Below are positions 24,868 through 35,549 of a DNA stretch of 64,000 bases, in pieces. The DNA is from Sva-07 sp963743825 (lineage in GTDB: Bacteria; Actinomycetota; Acidimicrobiia; Acidimicrobiales; Ilumatobacteraceae). A model generated the notes under the pieces. That model was given only the letters and a program-made list of their open reading frames with translations, was not told where the DNA came from and ran no database searches. The DNA lies in the NCBI GenBank assembly GCA_963743825.1, contig CAVURC010000009.1, positions 57,796-121,795 of the forward strand. Direction: 5' to 3'. Each line of letters begins with the position of its first letter. Position 1 is the stretch's first letter. The position numbers and the translations under genes are program-made.

Positions 24868-27458
24868 GTGAGCGAGAGCAACACCGACGTCGACGTGGTG
24901 ATCGTGGGGGCCGGGTTCGCCGGCATGTACCAGCTGTACCGGATGCGCGAGGCCGGCTTCGAGCGCCGTGGTGCTCGAGACCGCCGACGACGTGGGCGGC
25001 ACGTGGTACTGGAACCGGTACCCGGGCGCCCGCTGCGACATCCTCAGCGTCGACTACTCCTACAGCTGGGACCCCGAACTCCAGGAGCAATGGACCTGGT
25101 CGGAGCGCTACGCCGCCCAGCCCGAAATCCTCCGGTACGCCCAATTCGTCGCCGACAAGCACGACCTGCGGCGCGACATCCGCTTCAACACCCGCGTCGA
25201 ATCCTCCACCTGGAACGACGACACGAAGCGCTGGACGATCCACACCGACAACGGCCCCGACGTCACGGCGAAGTTCTACGTCATGGCCACGGGCTGCCTC
25301 TCGATGCCGAAGGTGCCCGACATCGAAGGTACCGACCGCTTCGCCGGCGAGGTGTACTTCACCAGTACCTGGCCGCACGACGGCGTCGACTTCACGGGCA
25401 AGCGGGTCGCCGTGATCGGCACCGGATCGTCGGCAGTCCAGTCGATCCCACTCATCGCCGAGCAAGCCGAGCAGCTCACGGTCTTCCAGCGCACCCCGAA
25501 CTTCTCGATCCCGGCCCGCAACGGCCCGATCTCCGAGGAGCGCATGGCGGCGTTCCGGGCCGATCCCGAGTCCTACCGCGAGGAGGCCCGCCACTCGGCT
25601 GCCGGCGTGCCCCGCGAGATCCCCATCGAGGGCGCGCTCATGGTGTCCGACGAAGAACGCACGGCCCGTTACGAGGCGATGTGGGAGGCCGGCGAGCTAC
25701 TTGGCGTGACCGGCACGTTCAGCGACACGCTCGCGAACGCCGAGTCGAACGACACGCTGCGATCCTTCATCCACGACAAGATCCGATCGATCGTCGACGA
25801 TCCCGTGGTCGCCGAGGCGCTGTGTCCGACGAACCACTACGTCGGCACCAAGCGGGCGTGCCTGGACACCAACTACTACGAGACCTACAACCTGCCACAC
25901 GTCCGACTCGTCGACCTGCGCAAGGACGCGATCTCGACGATCACCGAGACGGGCATCGACACCGCCGGCCGAGTCGTTCGAGTTCGACGCGATCGTGTTC
26001 GCCACTGGCTTCGACGCGATGACCGGCGCCATCGTCGGCGTCGACATCACCGGCCGCGACGGGGTGGCGCTGAAGGACAAGTGGGCGCACGGACCGGTCA
26101 CGTACCTCGGGCTGATGACCTCCGGGTTCCCGAACCTGTTCATGATCACCGGGCCCGGCAGCCCGTCGGTGCTGTCGAACATGATGGTGTCGATCGAACA
26201 GCACGTCGACTGGATCGCCGACACGCTCGACTACCTGCGCGAGCACGACCTCGACACGATCGAACCGACGGACACCGCCGAGACGAAATGGGTCGAGCAC
26301 AACAACGAGTTCGCCGATCTCACGCTGATGCCGACGGCGAACTCGTGGTACATGGGGGTCAACGTCCCCGGCAAACCGCAGGTGTTCCTCCCGTACCCGG
26401 GTGGCGTCGGCCGGTACCGCGCGGCGTGCGACGAGGTGGTCGAACGCGACTACCTCGGCTTCGTGCTCGACGGGCCGGGCGGCCGGATCGTCAACGACGG
26501 CATCCTCCGCGAGCTCAAGCCCGATGTCCAGTTGATGCTCGAGATGATGGCCGAACTGGGTCTGCCACCGATCGAGTCGATGTCGGTTGCCGACGCCCGT
26601 GCGTTCATGGAGGCATCGGGAGCGATGAGTCCACCCGGACCCGAGGTCGGCGAGGTCGTCGACGGCACGCTCCCGGGCGCCGACGGCTCCGAACTCGAGT
26701 ACCGGCTCTACCGGCCGGCGTCGCCCGGCCCACACCCGATCGTGGCGTACTTCCACGGGGGCGGCTGGGTGCTCGGCAGCCACACCTCCGACGATGCGCT
26801 CTGCCGCGATCTGTGCCTGCAGTCCGACGCCATCTTCGTGTCCGTCAACTATCGCCACGCTCCCGAACATCCCTTCCCGGCGGCTGCCGACGACGGCCTC
26901 GCCGCCGTGCAGTGGATCGCAGAGCACGCCGAGGAACTCGGTGGCGTGCCCGGACAGCTCGCGGTGGCCGGGTGGAGTGCCGGCGCGAACGTCGCGACGG
27001 TCACGTGTCAGCAGGCGAAGCTCGCCGGCGGTCCGGCGATCATCGGCCAAGTGCTCCTGAACCCGGCGACCGACGCCGCCATGGACACCGACTCCTACGC
27101 GCAGAACGCCGACGGGTACATCCTGACCAGGGGACTGATGGAGTGGTTCTGGGACCACTACTGCGACCCCGCCGATCGCGCCGATCCGAAGGCATCACCG
27201 GCCCGAGCGGACGATCTCTCCGGCCTCCCGCCGGCGATGATCGTGACGTGCCAGTTCGATCCGCTCCGTGACGAGGGCGATGCGTACGCCGGTGCGCTCA
27301 CGGCGGCCGGGGTGCCGGTCCGTCACCTGCAGTGCGAGGGCCAGACCCACACCTCGCTCGGCATGGTCGGCGCGCTCATCACCGGCGCCTACGCCCGAGC
27401 CGAGATGGCCGACGCCCTGAGGCACTTCTTCGCCGCCAGCGTTACATCTGGGGTCTGA
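24868..27458 (+). CDS. Baeyer-Villiger monooxygenase fused to an HSL-type esterase; two frameshifts in this sequence
   Basis: With two single-base frameshifts repaired (near 24964-24968 and 25967-25970) the product is about 862 aa. The N-terminal 520 residues are a flavin monooxygenase: VVIVGAGFAGMYQLYRMR, DDVGGTWYWNRYPGAR, RVAVIGTGSSAVQSIP and IVFATGFDAMTGA. The C-terminal part is an alpha/beta hydrolase of the hormone-sensitive-lipase group: FHGGGWVLGS oxyanion hole, nucleophile AVAGWSAGANVA, and an acid and His in the last 70 residues. The first half would make an ester or lactone from a ketone and the second hydrolyse it. Start GTG after AAGGGAAG. Confidence 0.85.
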
Positions 27459-27471
27459 CCCCGGATGTAAC
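27441..27471. repeat. GTCTGAC-centred palindrome, copy 1 (31 nt)
   Basis: The arms GTTACATC and GATGTAAC flank GGGGTC-T-GACCCC, giving a nearly perfect stem. The left arm encodes the last residues of the upstream esterase domain and the core supplies its TGA stop (27456-27458). It belongs to a five-member family in this window. Confidence 0.85.
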
Positions 27472-27519
27472 ACGTGACGTCGGGCGTCTCGGTGACAGCC
27501 CGTCGGTAGGGTCGATGGG

Positions 27520-30500
27520 ATGGCCACGATGTCGCGTCACCGGCCGCCACACGTGGCGCAAGGGACGTGGCGCAGCGGCGCCTTGCACGTCTGGGGCTGG
27601 AACGGGATCGACACGGCGCCGATGGCGTGGCTCTACGGCGGGTTCCGGATGCTGGGCGACGACGGACGCCGTACCGGCTGGCACGACACCCCGGTCTCCT
27701 ACGGGGCGATCGGGCGCATCAGCATCGCCCTCGACGGGCAACCCGGTCTGCATGCGTCATCGGTGCAGCTCGACGCGATGGGCACGGCCGTGTGGTTGTC
27801 GGACCTGCCGGGTGCGCCCCACCTGTCGGACTCGCTGGCGTGGTTCGCTCGCGTCGCCGAACTCGCTCGACGCACCGTGTCGGCAGGGCGAATCCTGCCC
27901 GCCGTCGTCGAAGAGGGCCCGTTCACCGTGGCTCGCTGGCGACCCGTCACGACGCCGGCGATCGACGGCATGCTCACCGCACTCGACGCGTCGATGCCGC
28001 CGATCTGCACGGCGGGTTCGAGCGCCGACGCCGCCAGCATCTACGCCCAGCTCGTCGACGGGATCGCCCGCACCTTCCTCCACCAATATGGCTGGAAGGC
28101 CGACCTCGGCCGTCAACGCACACCGTCGGTCCAGGTACTTCGAGCAACATTCGGCGCACTCGCCAAGCCGGACCACGTGGTGCGCGGCGGCACCGTCGAG
28201 TTCGACGTTGCACTGCGCCAGCTGCGTGACGAACTCGATCGGCACCGACGGCGAGTCGGCGGCGAACCCGTCGTCGTCCCCCGCCTGCGTCTCGTGATCT
28301 CCGATGATCCGCACGACCCGTGGATCGTGCGGCTCGAACTCGTCGACGACAGCGATGCGTCACGTTGGTGTTCGGCCAACGACGTGTGGGAACGCAATGG
28401 CACTGCGCTCGAAGTCGCGAAGGGCGACCAGCACCTCGGCGTACTCACCGAGCTGATCGCCGCCACGGTCGAGCAGATCGCACCGGTCGTCCCCGGCCTC
28501 GCCGACCTCGCCCTCCAGCACGAACCCACCCAGGTCGAACTCGACCTCGACGTCGCCGAGGACTTCCTCGACATCGCGCCGGTCGAACTGCAGCGCCTCG
28601 GGGTGGAGCTCATCGGGCCCGAGCGACTCATCCGCACGCGCGTCAACGTGGCGGGCGAGGCAACGCCCGCACCGTCCGACGACCGTCGCAAGCAGTTCGG
28701 CAAGGAAGCCCTCGTCGAGTGGAAGCTGGTGATCGGCGACGAAGAGATCTCCGACGCCGAAATCGCCCGAGCAGAGCAAGCCGGCGCAACCCTGCTGCAC
28801 ACCGGCCACCGCTGGGTGCGCATCGATGCCGACGAGCTCCGCCGCAAACGCGCCAAGCTCACCGAGCTCAAGCAGACCAAGCGCACGGTCACCCCGCTCG
28901 AGCTCCTGCGACTCGCGAACGACGCCGAACTCGGCGACGACGACACACCTGCCATCTCGATCCACGACGATCACGGCGATCACGGCGATCACGACGATCA
29001 CGAGGCCGACAGCTCGACGGCCGTCGACTCCGCCTGGGTCCGCAACCTGCTCGCCGGGCTGCCCGACGAACGACTCGACGAGACCCACGAGTCACCGGAG
29101 TTCGTCGGCGAACTTCGCCACTACCAGCGGCGGGCACTGTCGTGGCTGCAGTTCCTCGCCAAGCTCGGCCTCGGCGGCTGCCTCGCCGACGACATGGGCC
29201 TCGGCAAGACCGCCACCACACTCGCCCACCTGCTCGAACGGCCCGGGCCGCACCTCGTGGTGTGCCCCCTCAGCGTCGTGCGCAACTGGAGTCAGGAGGC
29301 GGCACGATTCACCCCGAAGCTCGACGTGAAGATCCACCACGGCGCCAATCGCGCGCAGGGGTTCACCGACGACTCGCTGTTCGACTCCGACCCCGAACGT
29401 CAGCTCGTCATCACCACCTACGGGCTGCTCCCCCGTGACCTCGAACACCTCGGCGCAGTCGACTGGTCGACCGTCGTGCTCGATGAGGCCCAGATGGTGA
29501 AGAACCCGAACACCAAGGCCGCCCGAGCTGTCCGCCAGCTCCGGGCCGGACAGAAGCTCGCGCTGACCGGAACGCCGGTGGAGAACCGGCTCAGTGAGCT
29601 GTGGTCGATCCTCGACGCAGTCAACCCGGGCCTGCTCGGTGGCCTCCAGAAGTTCCGCGAGCAGTTCGGCACACCGATCGAGCGACACGGCGACGAACTC
29701 GCAGCTGCTCGTCTGCGCCGCATCACCCAGCCGTTCATCCTGCGACGCACCAAGGCCGACAAGCGCCTGCTGCCCGACCTGCCCGACAAGATCGAACAGA
29801 TCGCCTACGCCAAGCTCACCCGAGAGCAGGCGACGCTGTATCAGCAGGTGGTCGACCAGCTGCTGGCCGACGCCGAACAGGCCAAGGGCATGCGGCGCCG
29901 CGGCCTCGTGCTCGCGGCGCTGATGCGGCTCAAGCAGATCTGCAATCACCCGGCCCATGCCCTCGGCGACGGCTCACGCCTCGCCGGCCGATCGGGCAAA
30001 CTCACGCGCTTCGACGAGCTCGTCACCGACCTCCTCGACTCGGGCGAGCGGGCCCTCGTGTTCACCCAGTTCCGCGAAATGGGCGAACTGTTGCGCACCC
30101 ACGTCGGCGAGCAGTTCCACTTCGACCCGCCATTCCTGCACGGTGGTGTGTCTCGACTCGGACGCGACCGGATGGTCGACGCATTCCAGGACGGCACCGG
30201 CCCCGCGCTGTTGATCATCTCGTTGAAGGCGGGCGGCACCGGCCTCAACCTCACGGCTGCCAGCCAGGTGATCCACTACGACCGCTGGTGGAACCCTGCG
30301 GTGGAGGACCAGGCCACCGACCGGGCGTGGCGCATCGGCCAGGAACGCACGGTGAACGTCCACAAGCTCGTGTGCGAAGGCACCGTCGAGGAACGCATCG
30401 GCGTGGTCATCGACGACAAGCGCAAGCTCGCCGACGCAGTGGTCGGCACCGGCGAGGCGTGGCTCTCCGAGCTGTCGACCGACGAACTCCGCGACCTCGT

Positions 30501-30522
30501 GACGCTGGAGGTGGACCAGTGA
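27520..30522 (+). CDS. SNF2-family helicase, 1000 aa
   Basis: The C-terminal half is a SNF2 ATPase: Walker A LADDMGLGKTATTLAHLL near residue 555, a DEAQ box (VVLDEAQMVKNP) near 655, then a helicase-C domain with SLKAGGTGLNLTAAS and AWRIGQERTVNVHKLV. The N-terminal 500 residues match the SNF2 helicase-associated region of bacterial homologues. An Asp/His-rich linker (DDHGDHGDHDDHE, about residue 485) separates the two. It probably remodels protein-DNA complexes. The stop overlaps the SWIM gene by 4 bp. Confidence 0.92.
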   Translation: MATMSRHRPPHVAQGTWRSGALHVWGWNGIDTAPMAWLYGGFRMLGDDGRRTGWHDTPVSYGAIGRISIALDGQPGLHASSVQLDAMGTAVWLSDLPGAPHLSDSLAWFARVAELARRTVSAGRILPAVVEEGPFTVARWRPVTTPAIDGMLTALDASMPPICTAGSSADAASIYAQLVDGIARTFLHQYGWKADLGRQRTPSVQVLRATFGALAKPDHVVRGGTVEFDVALRQLRDELDRHRRRVGGEPVVVPRLRLVISDDPHDPWIVRLELVDDSDASRWCSANDVWERNGTALEVAKGDQHLGVLTELIAATVEQIAPVVPGLADLALQHEPTQVELDLDVAEDFLDIAPVELQRLGVELIGPERLIRTRVNVAGEATPAPSDDRRKQFGKEALVEWKLVIGDEEISDAEIARAEQAGATLLHTGHRWVRIDADELRRKRAKLTELKQTKRTVTPLELLRLANDAELGDDDTPAISIHDDHGDHGDHDDHEADSSTAVDSAWVRNLLAGLPDERLDETHESPEFVGELRHYQRRALSWLQFLAKLGLGGCLADDMGLGKTATTLAHLLERPGPHLVVCPLSVVRNWSQEAARFTPKLDVKIHHGANRAQGFTDDSLFDSDPERQLVITTYGLLPRDLEHLGAVDWSTVVLDEAQMVKNPNTKAARAVRQLRAGQKLALTGTPVENRLSELWSILDAVNPGLLGGLQKFREQFGTPIERHGDELAAARLRRITQPFILRRTKADKRLLPDLPDKIEQIAYAKLTREQATLYQQVVDQLLADAEQAKGMRRRGLVLAALMRLKQICNHPAHALGDGSRLAGRSGKLTRFDELVTDLLDSGERALVFTQFREMGELLRTHVGEQFHFDPPFLHGGVSRLGRDRMVDAFQDGTGPALLIISLKAGGTGLNLTAASQVIHYDRWWNPAVEDQATDRAWRIGQERTVNVHKLVCEGTVEERIGVVIDDKRKLADAVVGTGEAWLSELSTDELRDLVTLEVDQ

Positions 30523-31208
30523 GCCGACCGCGCAAGCCGTTCGGCGCCAACCATCCCGGGCGGCTCCCCGCCACGATGATGAAGGTGCTCGCCGCCGAGA
30601 TGAGCGACCCGTCACGCCTCCGACGCGGCAAGCAGTACGCCAAGGACGGCTCGGTGCTCGACATCATCATCGAACCGGGTGTCGTCACCTGTGAGATCCA
30701 GGGCTCGCGCTCGACGCCCTACATCGCTTCCGTCGAAGTCAGCGCCGGCGACGGCATGCCACTGCGGCGCGACATCCGCACCAACTGCACGTGCCCCGAC
30801 GACGACAACTGGGATGGCTACGCCTGCAAGCACGTCGTTGCCGCGATGTTCACGCTCAGCGACGAGTTCCTCCTCGAACCCGAACTCCTCGACCTCTGGC
30901 GCAACCGCACCACGGACACGACCGCCGGCCGGTCTTTCGGGGTCGGGTCCGGACAGACCGAGGCACCCGAGGTGGCCGGGCGGCACCTGCGATTGGTCAG
31001 GTCTGACCCGGTCGAGGATCGCCCGGTGGAACCACGCCTGGTCGAGCCTCGGACCGACCCGCTCGCGGTGCTCCTCAGGGTGCCCCCGGGGACATCGCTT
31101 CCCGATGTTGCCGACATCGAGCGGATCGAGCCGATGATGCCGAAGTCGCGAGCGCTCGCCACGGTGCTTCGCGATGCGCTCTCCAACCTCCGCATCGACT
31201 GGGACTGA
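30519..31208 (+). CDS. SWIM zinc-finger protein, 229 aa
   Basis: The CxCxnCxH signature is present as CTCPDDDNWDGYACKH (residues about 90-105). This zinc finger commonly accompanies bacterial SNF2 ATPases and probably helps bind DNA or the partner helicase. The C-terminal third is Pro/Glu/Arg-rich and ends with a short helical region. The GTG start overlaps the SNF2 stop (GTGA), so the two are translated together. Confidence 0.88.
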   Translation: MSRPRKPFGANHPGRLPATMMKVLAAEMSDPSRLRRGKQYAKDGSVLDIIIEPGVVTCEIQGSRSTPYIASVEVSAGDGMPLRRDIRTNCTCPDDDNWDGYACKHVVAAMFTLSDEFLLEPELLDLWRNRTTDTTAGRSFGVGSGQTEAPEVAGRHLRLVRSDPVEDRPVEPRLVEPRTDPLAVLLRVPPGTSLPDVADIERIEPMMPKSRALATVLRDALSNLRIDWD

Positions 31209-31272
31209 CTCCGCTCCATGGCCCCCACGGCATGAACCGGGCAGGGTCGGGGCCACACCTACACTCGTTTCG

Positions 31273-32223
31273 ATGTCGCTCCACGCTGCACAGGTTGCCG
31301 ATGCGCTGCTGTCGAACGTCGACCGCGTCGTGCGCGGCAAGCGCGATGAGATCCGCCTCGCCCTGTGCTGCCTCCTGACCGAAGGACATCTCCTGCTCGA
31401 CGATGTCCCCGGCACCGGCAAGACCAGCCTGGCCAAGGCCATTGCCAACTCCATCTCGGGCACATGGAAGCGGGTGCAGTTCACACCCGACCTCCTCCCG
31501 AGCGACATCACCGGTGTGATGGTGTTCGACCAGCGCACCAGCACGTTCACGTTCCGCGAGGGGCCGGTGTTCACCAACGTGCTCATCGGCGACGAGATCA
31601 ACCGGGGCAGCCCCAAGACCCAGTCCGCCCTGCTCGAAGTGATGGAGGAACGCCAGGTCACCGCCGACGGTGTGAGCCGACGCGTCGCTCGTCCGTTCTT
31701 CGTGATCGCAACTCAGAACCCCCGTGACTTCCAGGGGACGTTCCCGCTGCCCGACGTCCAACTCGATCGCTTCGCCATGCGGCTCACGCTGGGCTACGCC
31801 GACGCCGACACCGAGGTGTCGATTCTCGAGGACTACCACCGTCACAGCTCGCAAGACGATCTGTCGCCGGTCACCGATCCCGAGGAACTCGACCTGGCGA
31901 TCAGCGAGATCGACGACGTCGAGGTCGTCCACTCGATCGCCGACTACATCGTGCAGATCGCCAACGCCACCCGAACCCATCCTGATCTGCGACTCGGCGT
32001 GTCGACACGCGGGACACTCACGATGTTGAGAGTGGCCCGAGCCTTCGCCGCCACCGACGAACGCGACTACGTCACACCCGACGACGTCAAGGCCGTGGCC
32101 GCTCCCGTGTTCGCCCATCGCATGGCGCTGACCGCCGAAGCCGAGCTCCGAGGTGTGCGCATCGAGAATGCACTGGCCGACATCATCGACGAGGTCCCGG
32201 TCCCCCGTTCCCGAGAGGGCTGA
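31273..32223 (+). CDS. MoxR-family AAA+ ATPase, 316 aa
   Basis: Walker A is intact (DDVPGTGKTSLAKAIA, about residue 42-57), Walker B reads VLIGDEINRGSPKTQ and sensor 1 is IATQNPRDFQGTFPLP. MoxR ATPases usually act as chaperones for a neighbouring DUF58/vWA protein. Here the DUF58 gene starts 2 bp downstream, followed by the transglutaminase-like gene, the usual three-gene order. It begins 64 bp after the SWIM gene. Confidence 0.93.
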   Translation: MSLHAAQVADALLSNVDRVVRGKRDEIRLALCCLLTEGHLLLDDVPGTGKTSLAKAIANSISGTWKRVQFTPDLLPSDITGVMVFDQRTSTFTFREGPVFTNVLIGDEINRGSPKTQSALLEVMEERQVTADGVSRRVARPFFVIATQNPRDFQGTFPLPDVQLDRFAMRLTLGYADADTEVSILEDYHRHSSQDDLSPVTDPEELDLAISEIDDVEVVHSIADYIVQIANATRTHPDLRLGVSTRGTLTMLRVARAFAATDERDYVTPDDVKAVAAPVFAHRMALTAEAELRGVRIENALADIIDEVPVPRSREG

Positions 32224-32225
32224 CC

Positions 32226-33335
32226 GTGCTCACCCGCTCGGGCCTCGGTGCGGTCCTGACCGCCGTGGTGCTCGGCGTCGTGGGCTGGTGGTGGAACTAC
32301 GAGGAGATCGTCATCATCGCCTGTGGCATCGGCGCGCTGCTGATGATGGCGATCTGGGTCTCACAGCGGCCACTGCGCGCCACGGTCGTGCGCCGCCTGA
32401 TCGCTGTTCGGGTCCCGCGTGGCGACCCGATCCTGCTGAGCTACCGGTTGCGCAACGCCACGCGGTTCCGTTCGGGTCGAGCAACGATCATCGACCGGTG
32501 CGCAGATGCCGAGGTCCGGGTGGCCGCGCCCGCAGTGCCCCCCAACGCCGAGCGCACCGTGCTCGGATCGATCCCGACGCGTCGGCGTGGCATCTTCGAC
32601 GTCGGACCCTTCGAGATCGAACGCATCGACCCGTTCTGGCTCACCGTCGGCCGCCGTCGCGACACCGGGGTTGCGACGGTGATCGTTCACCCCAAGGTCT
32701 ACGACCTCGTCGGTCCGCAGGGAGCGGTGCGCGTCGTCGAGAACGAGTCGGTGCTCCGACGCTCCACGGCTGATCCGATGTCGGGCTTCGTGTCGATGCG
32801 CGAATACGTGGCCGGCGACGACCCGCGCATGATCCACTGGCCCACGACTGCACGCACCGGCACCCTCATGGTTCGTGAACACGTCGAGGTTCGCCGGCCG
32901 GAGTTCACCATCGTGCTCGACACCGCGTCGACAGCGGGCGTGCCCGACGACTTCGAGGAAGCCGTCGACGTCGTGGCAACCCTTGCGGTTCATGCCATCC
33001 GCACGGGCCTCGACGTCGTGGTGCGCACGACCGACCGCGACCACGCGGGTCGGCCGATTCCGCTGGTGAGCGACGCCCAGGTGCTCGACCTCCTCACACC
33101 CGTTCAACAATCGGAACCCACGAGCCTGCTTCCTGTGAGCGCCCTGTTCACGGGCGGGTTCGACCAGTCCTCGGTGGTGTTCGTGACAGGGCCCACCGGA
33201 CCCTCGAGTCGTTTCGCGACCTCGGAACGGATGTCGGTGGTCAGAATCGGCGAGGGTGCGACCAGCGGCATCGGTGTCGTCCTCGCCGCCGGCGACGCTC
33301 TCGAGTTCGTCCGACGATGGAGGACGTGGGGATGA
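32226..33335 (+). CDS. DUF58 domain protein, 369 aa
   Basis: Two N-terminal TM helices (residues about 8-22 and 28-45) precede a beta-rich region and the DUF58 signature MREYVAGDDPRMIHWPTTAR near residues 196-215. Beyond it comes a vWA-like segment starting EFTIVLDTA. Most relatives have a basic residue where IHWP has proline. It starts with GTG and overlaps the next gene's ATG by 4 bp. It is the probable client of the MoxR ATPase. Confidence 0.88.
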   Translation: MLTRSGLGAVLTAVVLGVVGWWWNYEEIVIIACGIGALLMMAIWVSQRPLRATVVRRLIAVRVPRGDPILLSYRLRNATRFRSGRATIIDRCADAEVRVAAPAVPPNAERTVLGSIPTRRRGIFDVGPFEIERIDPFWLTVGRRRDTGVATVIVHPKVYDLVGPQGAVRVVENESVLRRSTADPMSGFVSMREYVAGDDPRMIHWPTTARTGTLMVREHVEVRRPEFTIVLDTASTAGVPDDFEEAVDVVATLAVHAIRTGLDVVVRTTDRDHAGRPIPLVSDAQVLDLLTPVQQSEPTSLLPVSALFTGGFDQSSVVFVTGPTGPSSRFATSERMSVVRIGEGATSGIGVVLAAGDALEFVRRWRTWG

Positions 33336-35497
33336 GCGAACCGGCGGATCGTCGACCCGGCGATCGCCGCCCGGAGTCTCGCGCGCCTCAGGATCGTGGT
33401 CCTGCTGGTCGGGTACGTGACGGTCGGCGCGGCGGCAAGCGGCATCTTCGATCAGTTCGAGTGGGCACTCCTCGTCGCACCGGTCGTCCCGACGATCGCG
33501 GCGATCGCACTGGTGGGACGCCGCGGAGCCGTCCGCGCCACTGGCGCTGCCGCGGCGATCATCGGCTCCGTCGTGATCGCAGTGGTTGCCAACTCGGGCG
33601 GCACGAGCGACATGGTCGACGCCTTCACCTCCGGCGTCCAAGGCCTCCTGTCGACCGACTGGCCGAGTCCCGACCTCGCCGATCTGATCGGCACGGTCGC
33701 TGCCGTCATCGCAACGGCGACCGCAATCAGCGACGAACTCGCCGCTCGCCGGCGCTTCCACCTCCTCCCGCTCCTCCCGCTGCTGCTGTGCTATCTGGCC
33801 ACGGTGGCGCTCAGCTCGCCGCGTGGCATCACGTGGTCGTGGCTCATCCTGCTCGGCGTGGTGGCCGCATCGTTCGCCATGCTCCGCAATGACGGCACGC
33901 TGCACGATCGCCTGGTGCTGCTGCGCGGCGAACGTCGCATCGTGGCACTGCTCCTCATCGGCGGTGCCGTCGTCGCGCTCATCACGATCCCGGTGTCGCT
34001 CACGGCACGGGCCGACCCGAGGCGCAACGATCCGGCCCAGCAGACAGCGCCCAGTTCTCGACCCCATCGAGGCGACGCTGGCCCTCCGGGCACTCGACCC
34101 GCCGATCGACCTCCATCGCGTCATACCTGACGACGGCGTTGCCCTCCCGGTGCGGTGGCGAACAGCTGCGCTCTCGAACTACGACGGCCGACGATGGTCC
34201 CCGGCGCTCACCTTGCGCCCGATCGGGAGCACACTCGGCCCGGTCACCGGGCCGGTCGTCAGGGCCGATGTCGAGTTCCTCGACGACAACCTCACACTCG
34301 TTCCGCTCCCTGGCGCTCCGGTTTCGGTCGATGCTGCCGTCGAGACCGACCCCGAACGAACCGTGGTGCGACTCGCCGAGCCACCGGATCCCGGCGACCA
34401 GGTGGCGATCGTGGCAAACCTCGCACCGACTGCGAGCGACGTCATCGAGCAGGGCACGACCGCGCGCCTCGTCGACGAGTCGGCGTCGAGTCTCGCCGAC
34501 CTCGCCGCCGGCCTCGCCGGTGACGGCAGTGCGATCGATCAGCTGACGCAACTCGAGACGACCATGCGCGAGGAGTTCGTGCTCGACAGCAACGTGCAGG
34601 GCGGCGGCCTCCAGCAGGCGCTGATCGATCGATTCCTCCGCGACACCCAGCGCGGCACGCCGGAGCAGTTCGCCACGGCGTTCGTCCTGCTCGTCCGTTC
34701 CCTCGGGATCGAGGCGCGCGTCGCCACCGGCTTCGTCGCCGACGGCGACCCGGATGACAGCGCCACGGTCGCCGCAGCGGGAGAGGTGCTCACGCTCAGC
34801 TCGGCCGACGCCGAGGTCTGGCCCGAGGTGCAGCTCGCCGACGGCCAGTGGCTGGCATTCGACCCGGTTCCGGCCGAGGAGTCGACGCTCGAGGCGCCTC
34901 CACCACCCGAACCGCAAGTGCAGACCCCTGCCGCGCCTCAGCCACCGATCGCACCCCCGCCCGAACCCGACAACGAAACGGTTGCCCCCGACGAGGCCGA
35001 CACCACCGAGTCGACCAGCGCGCTGTCGACAGCGATCACGTGGGTGATCCGCGCGACGGCCGGCATCGGCGCTCCTCCTGCTCCCGTTCGCGGCCGCCGC
35101 CGCAGTCATCACGGGAATCAAGTACCGGCGCCGGCGCCGGCGCCTCCACGCCACCGTGCCGACGGAACGGATCCGCGGTGCATGGGCGTCGGCCACCGAC
35201 GCCCTGGTCGACGCCGGGCTCGACATCAGCCAGTCGGCGACCGACGGCGAGATCGTCGGCGCAAGCGAACCGCTGGTCGCGGACGCACGTCGCCATCTCC
35301 ACCGACTGGCAGCACTCTCGGGCGCCGCCACCTACGGCTCACCGCAACACCCCGACCTGCTGGCCGAGGATGCAGCCAGGTGCCTCGGCGCCGTCGAGGA
35401 GTCGATGGCGGCCGAACGCACCCGGTGGCAACGGATCCGGTGGCGGCTCAGTCTGCGCTCCCTGCGCCCGGCGACACGCTCACCCGTCACCGTCTGA
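33332..35497 (+). CDS. TgpA-like transglutaminase-domain membrane protein lacking catalytic residues; three frameshifts in this sequence
   Basis: Repairing single-base frameshifts near 33355-33362, 34050-34052 and 35067-35071 gives about 720 aa. Six or seven N-terminal TM helices are followed by an extracellular transglutaminase-like core and a C-terminal TM helix (LLLLPFAAAAAVITGIKY) with a Tgm_C-like tail. Where active relatives have G-x-C-E-Q-F-A and HAWPEV, this protein reads RGTPEQFATAF and EVWPEV, so Cys and His are both absent; the Asp of FDPVP remains. It is third in the MoxR-DUF58 operon. Confidence 0.8.
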
Positions 35498-35549
35498 CGC
35501 GCACCCGCCGCGGTCGACGCCATGTCGACGCAACTCAGGACGACACGAC

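Noticed and set aside
30980..31010. GGTCAG-GT-CTGACC in the SWIM gene as a sixth GTCWGAC palindrome
   Set aside because: Even-length centre, short arms and in-gene position do not match the other five.
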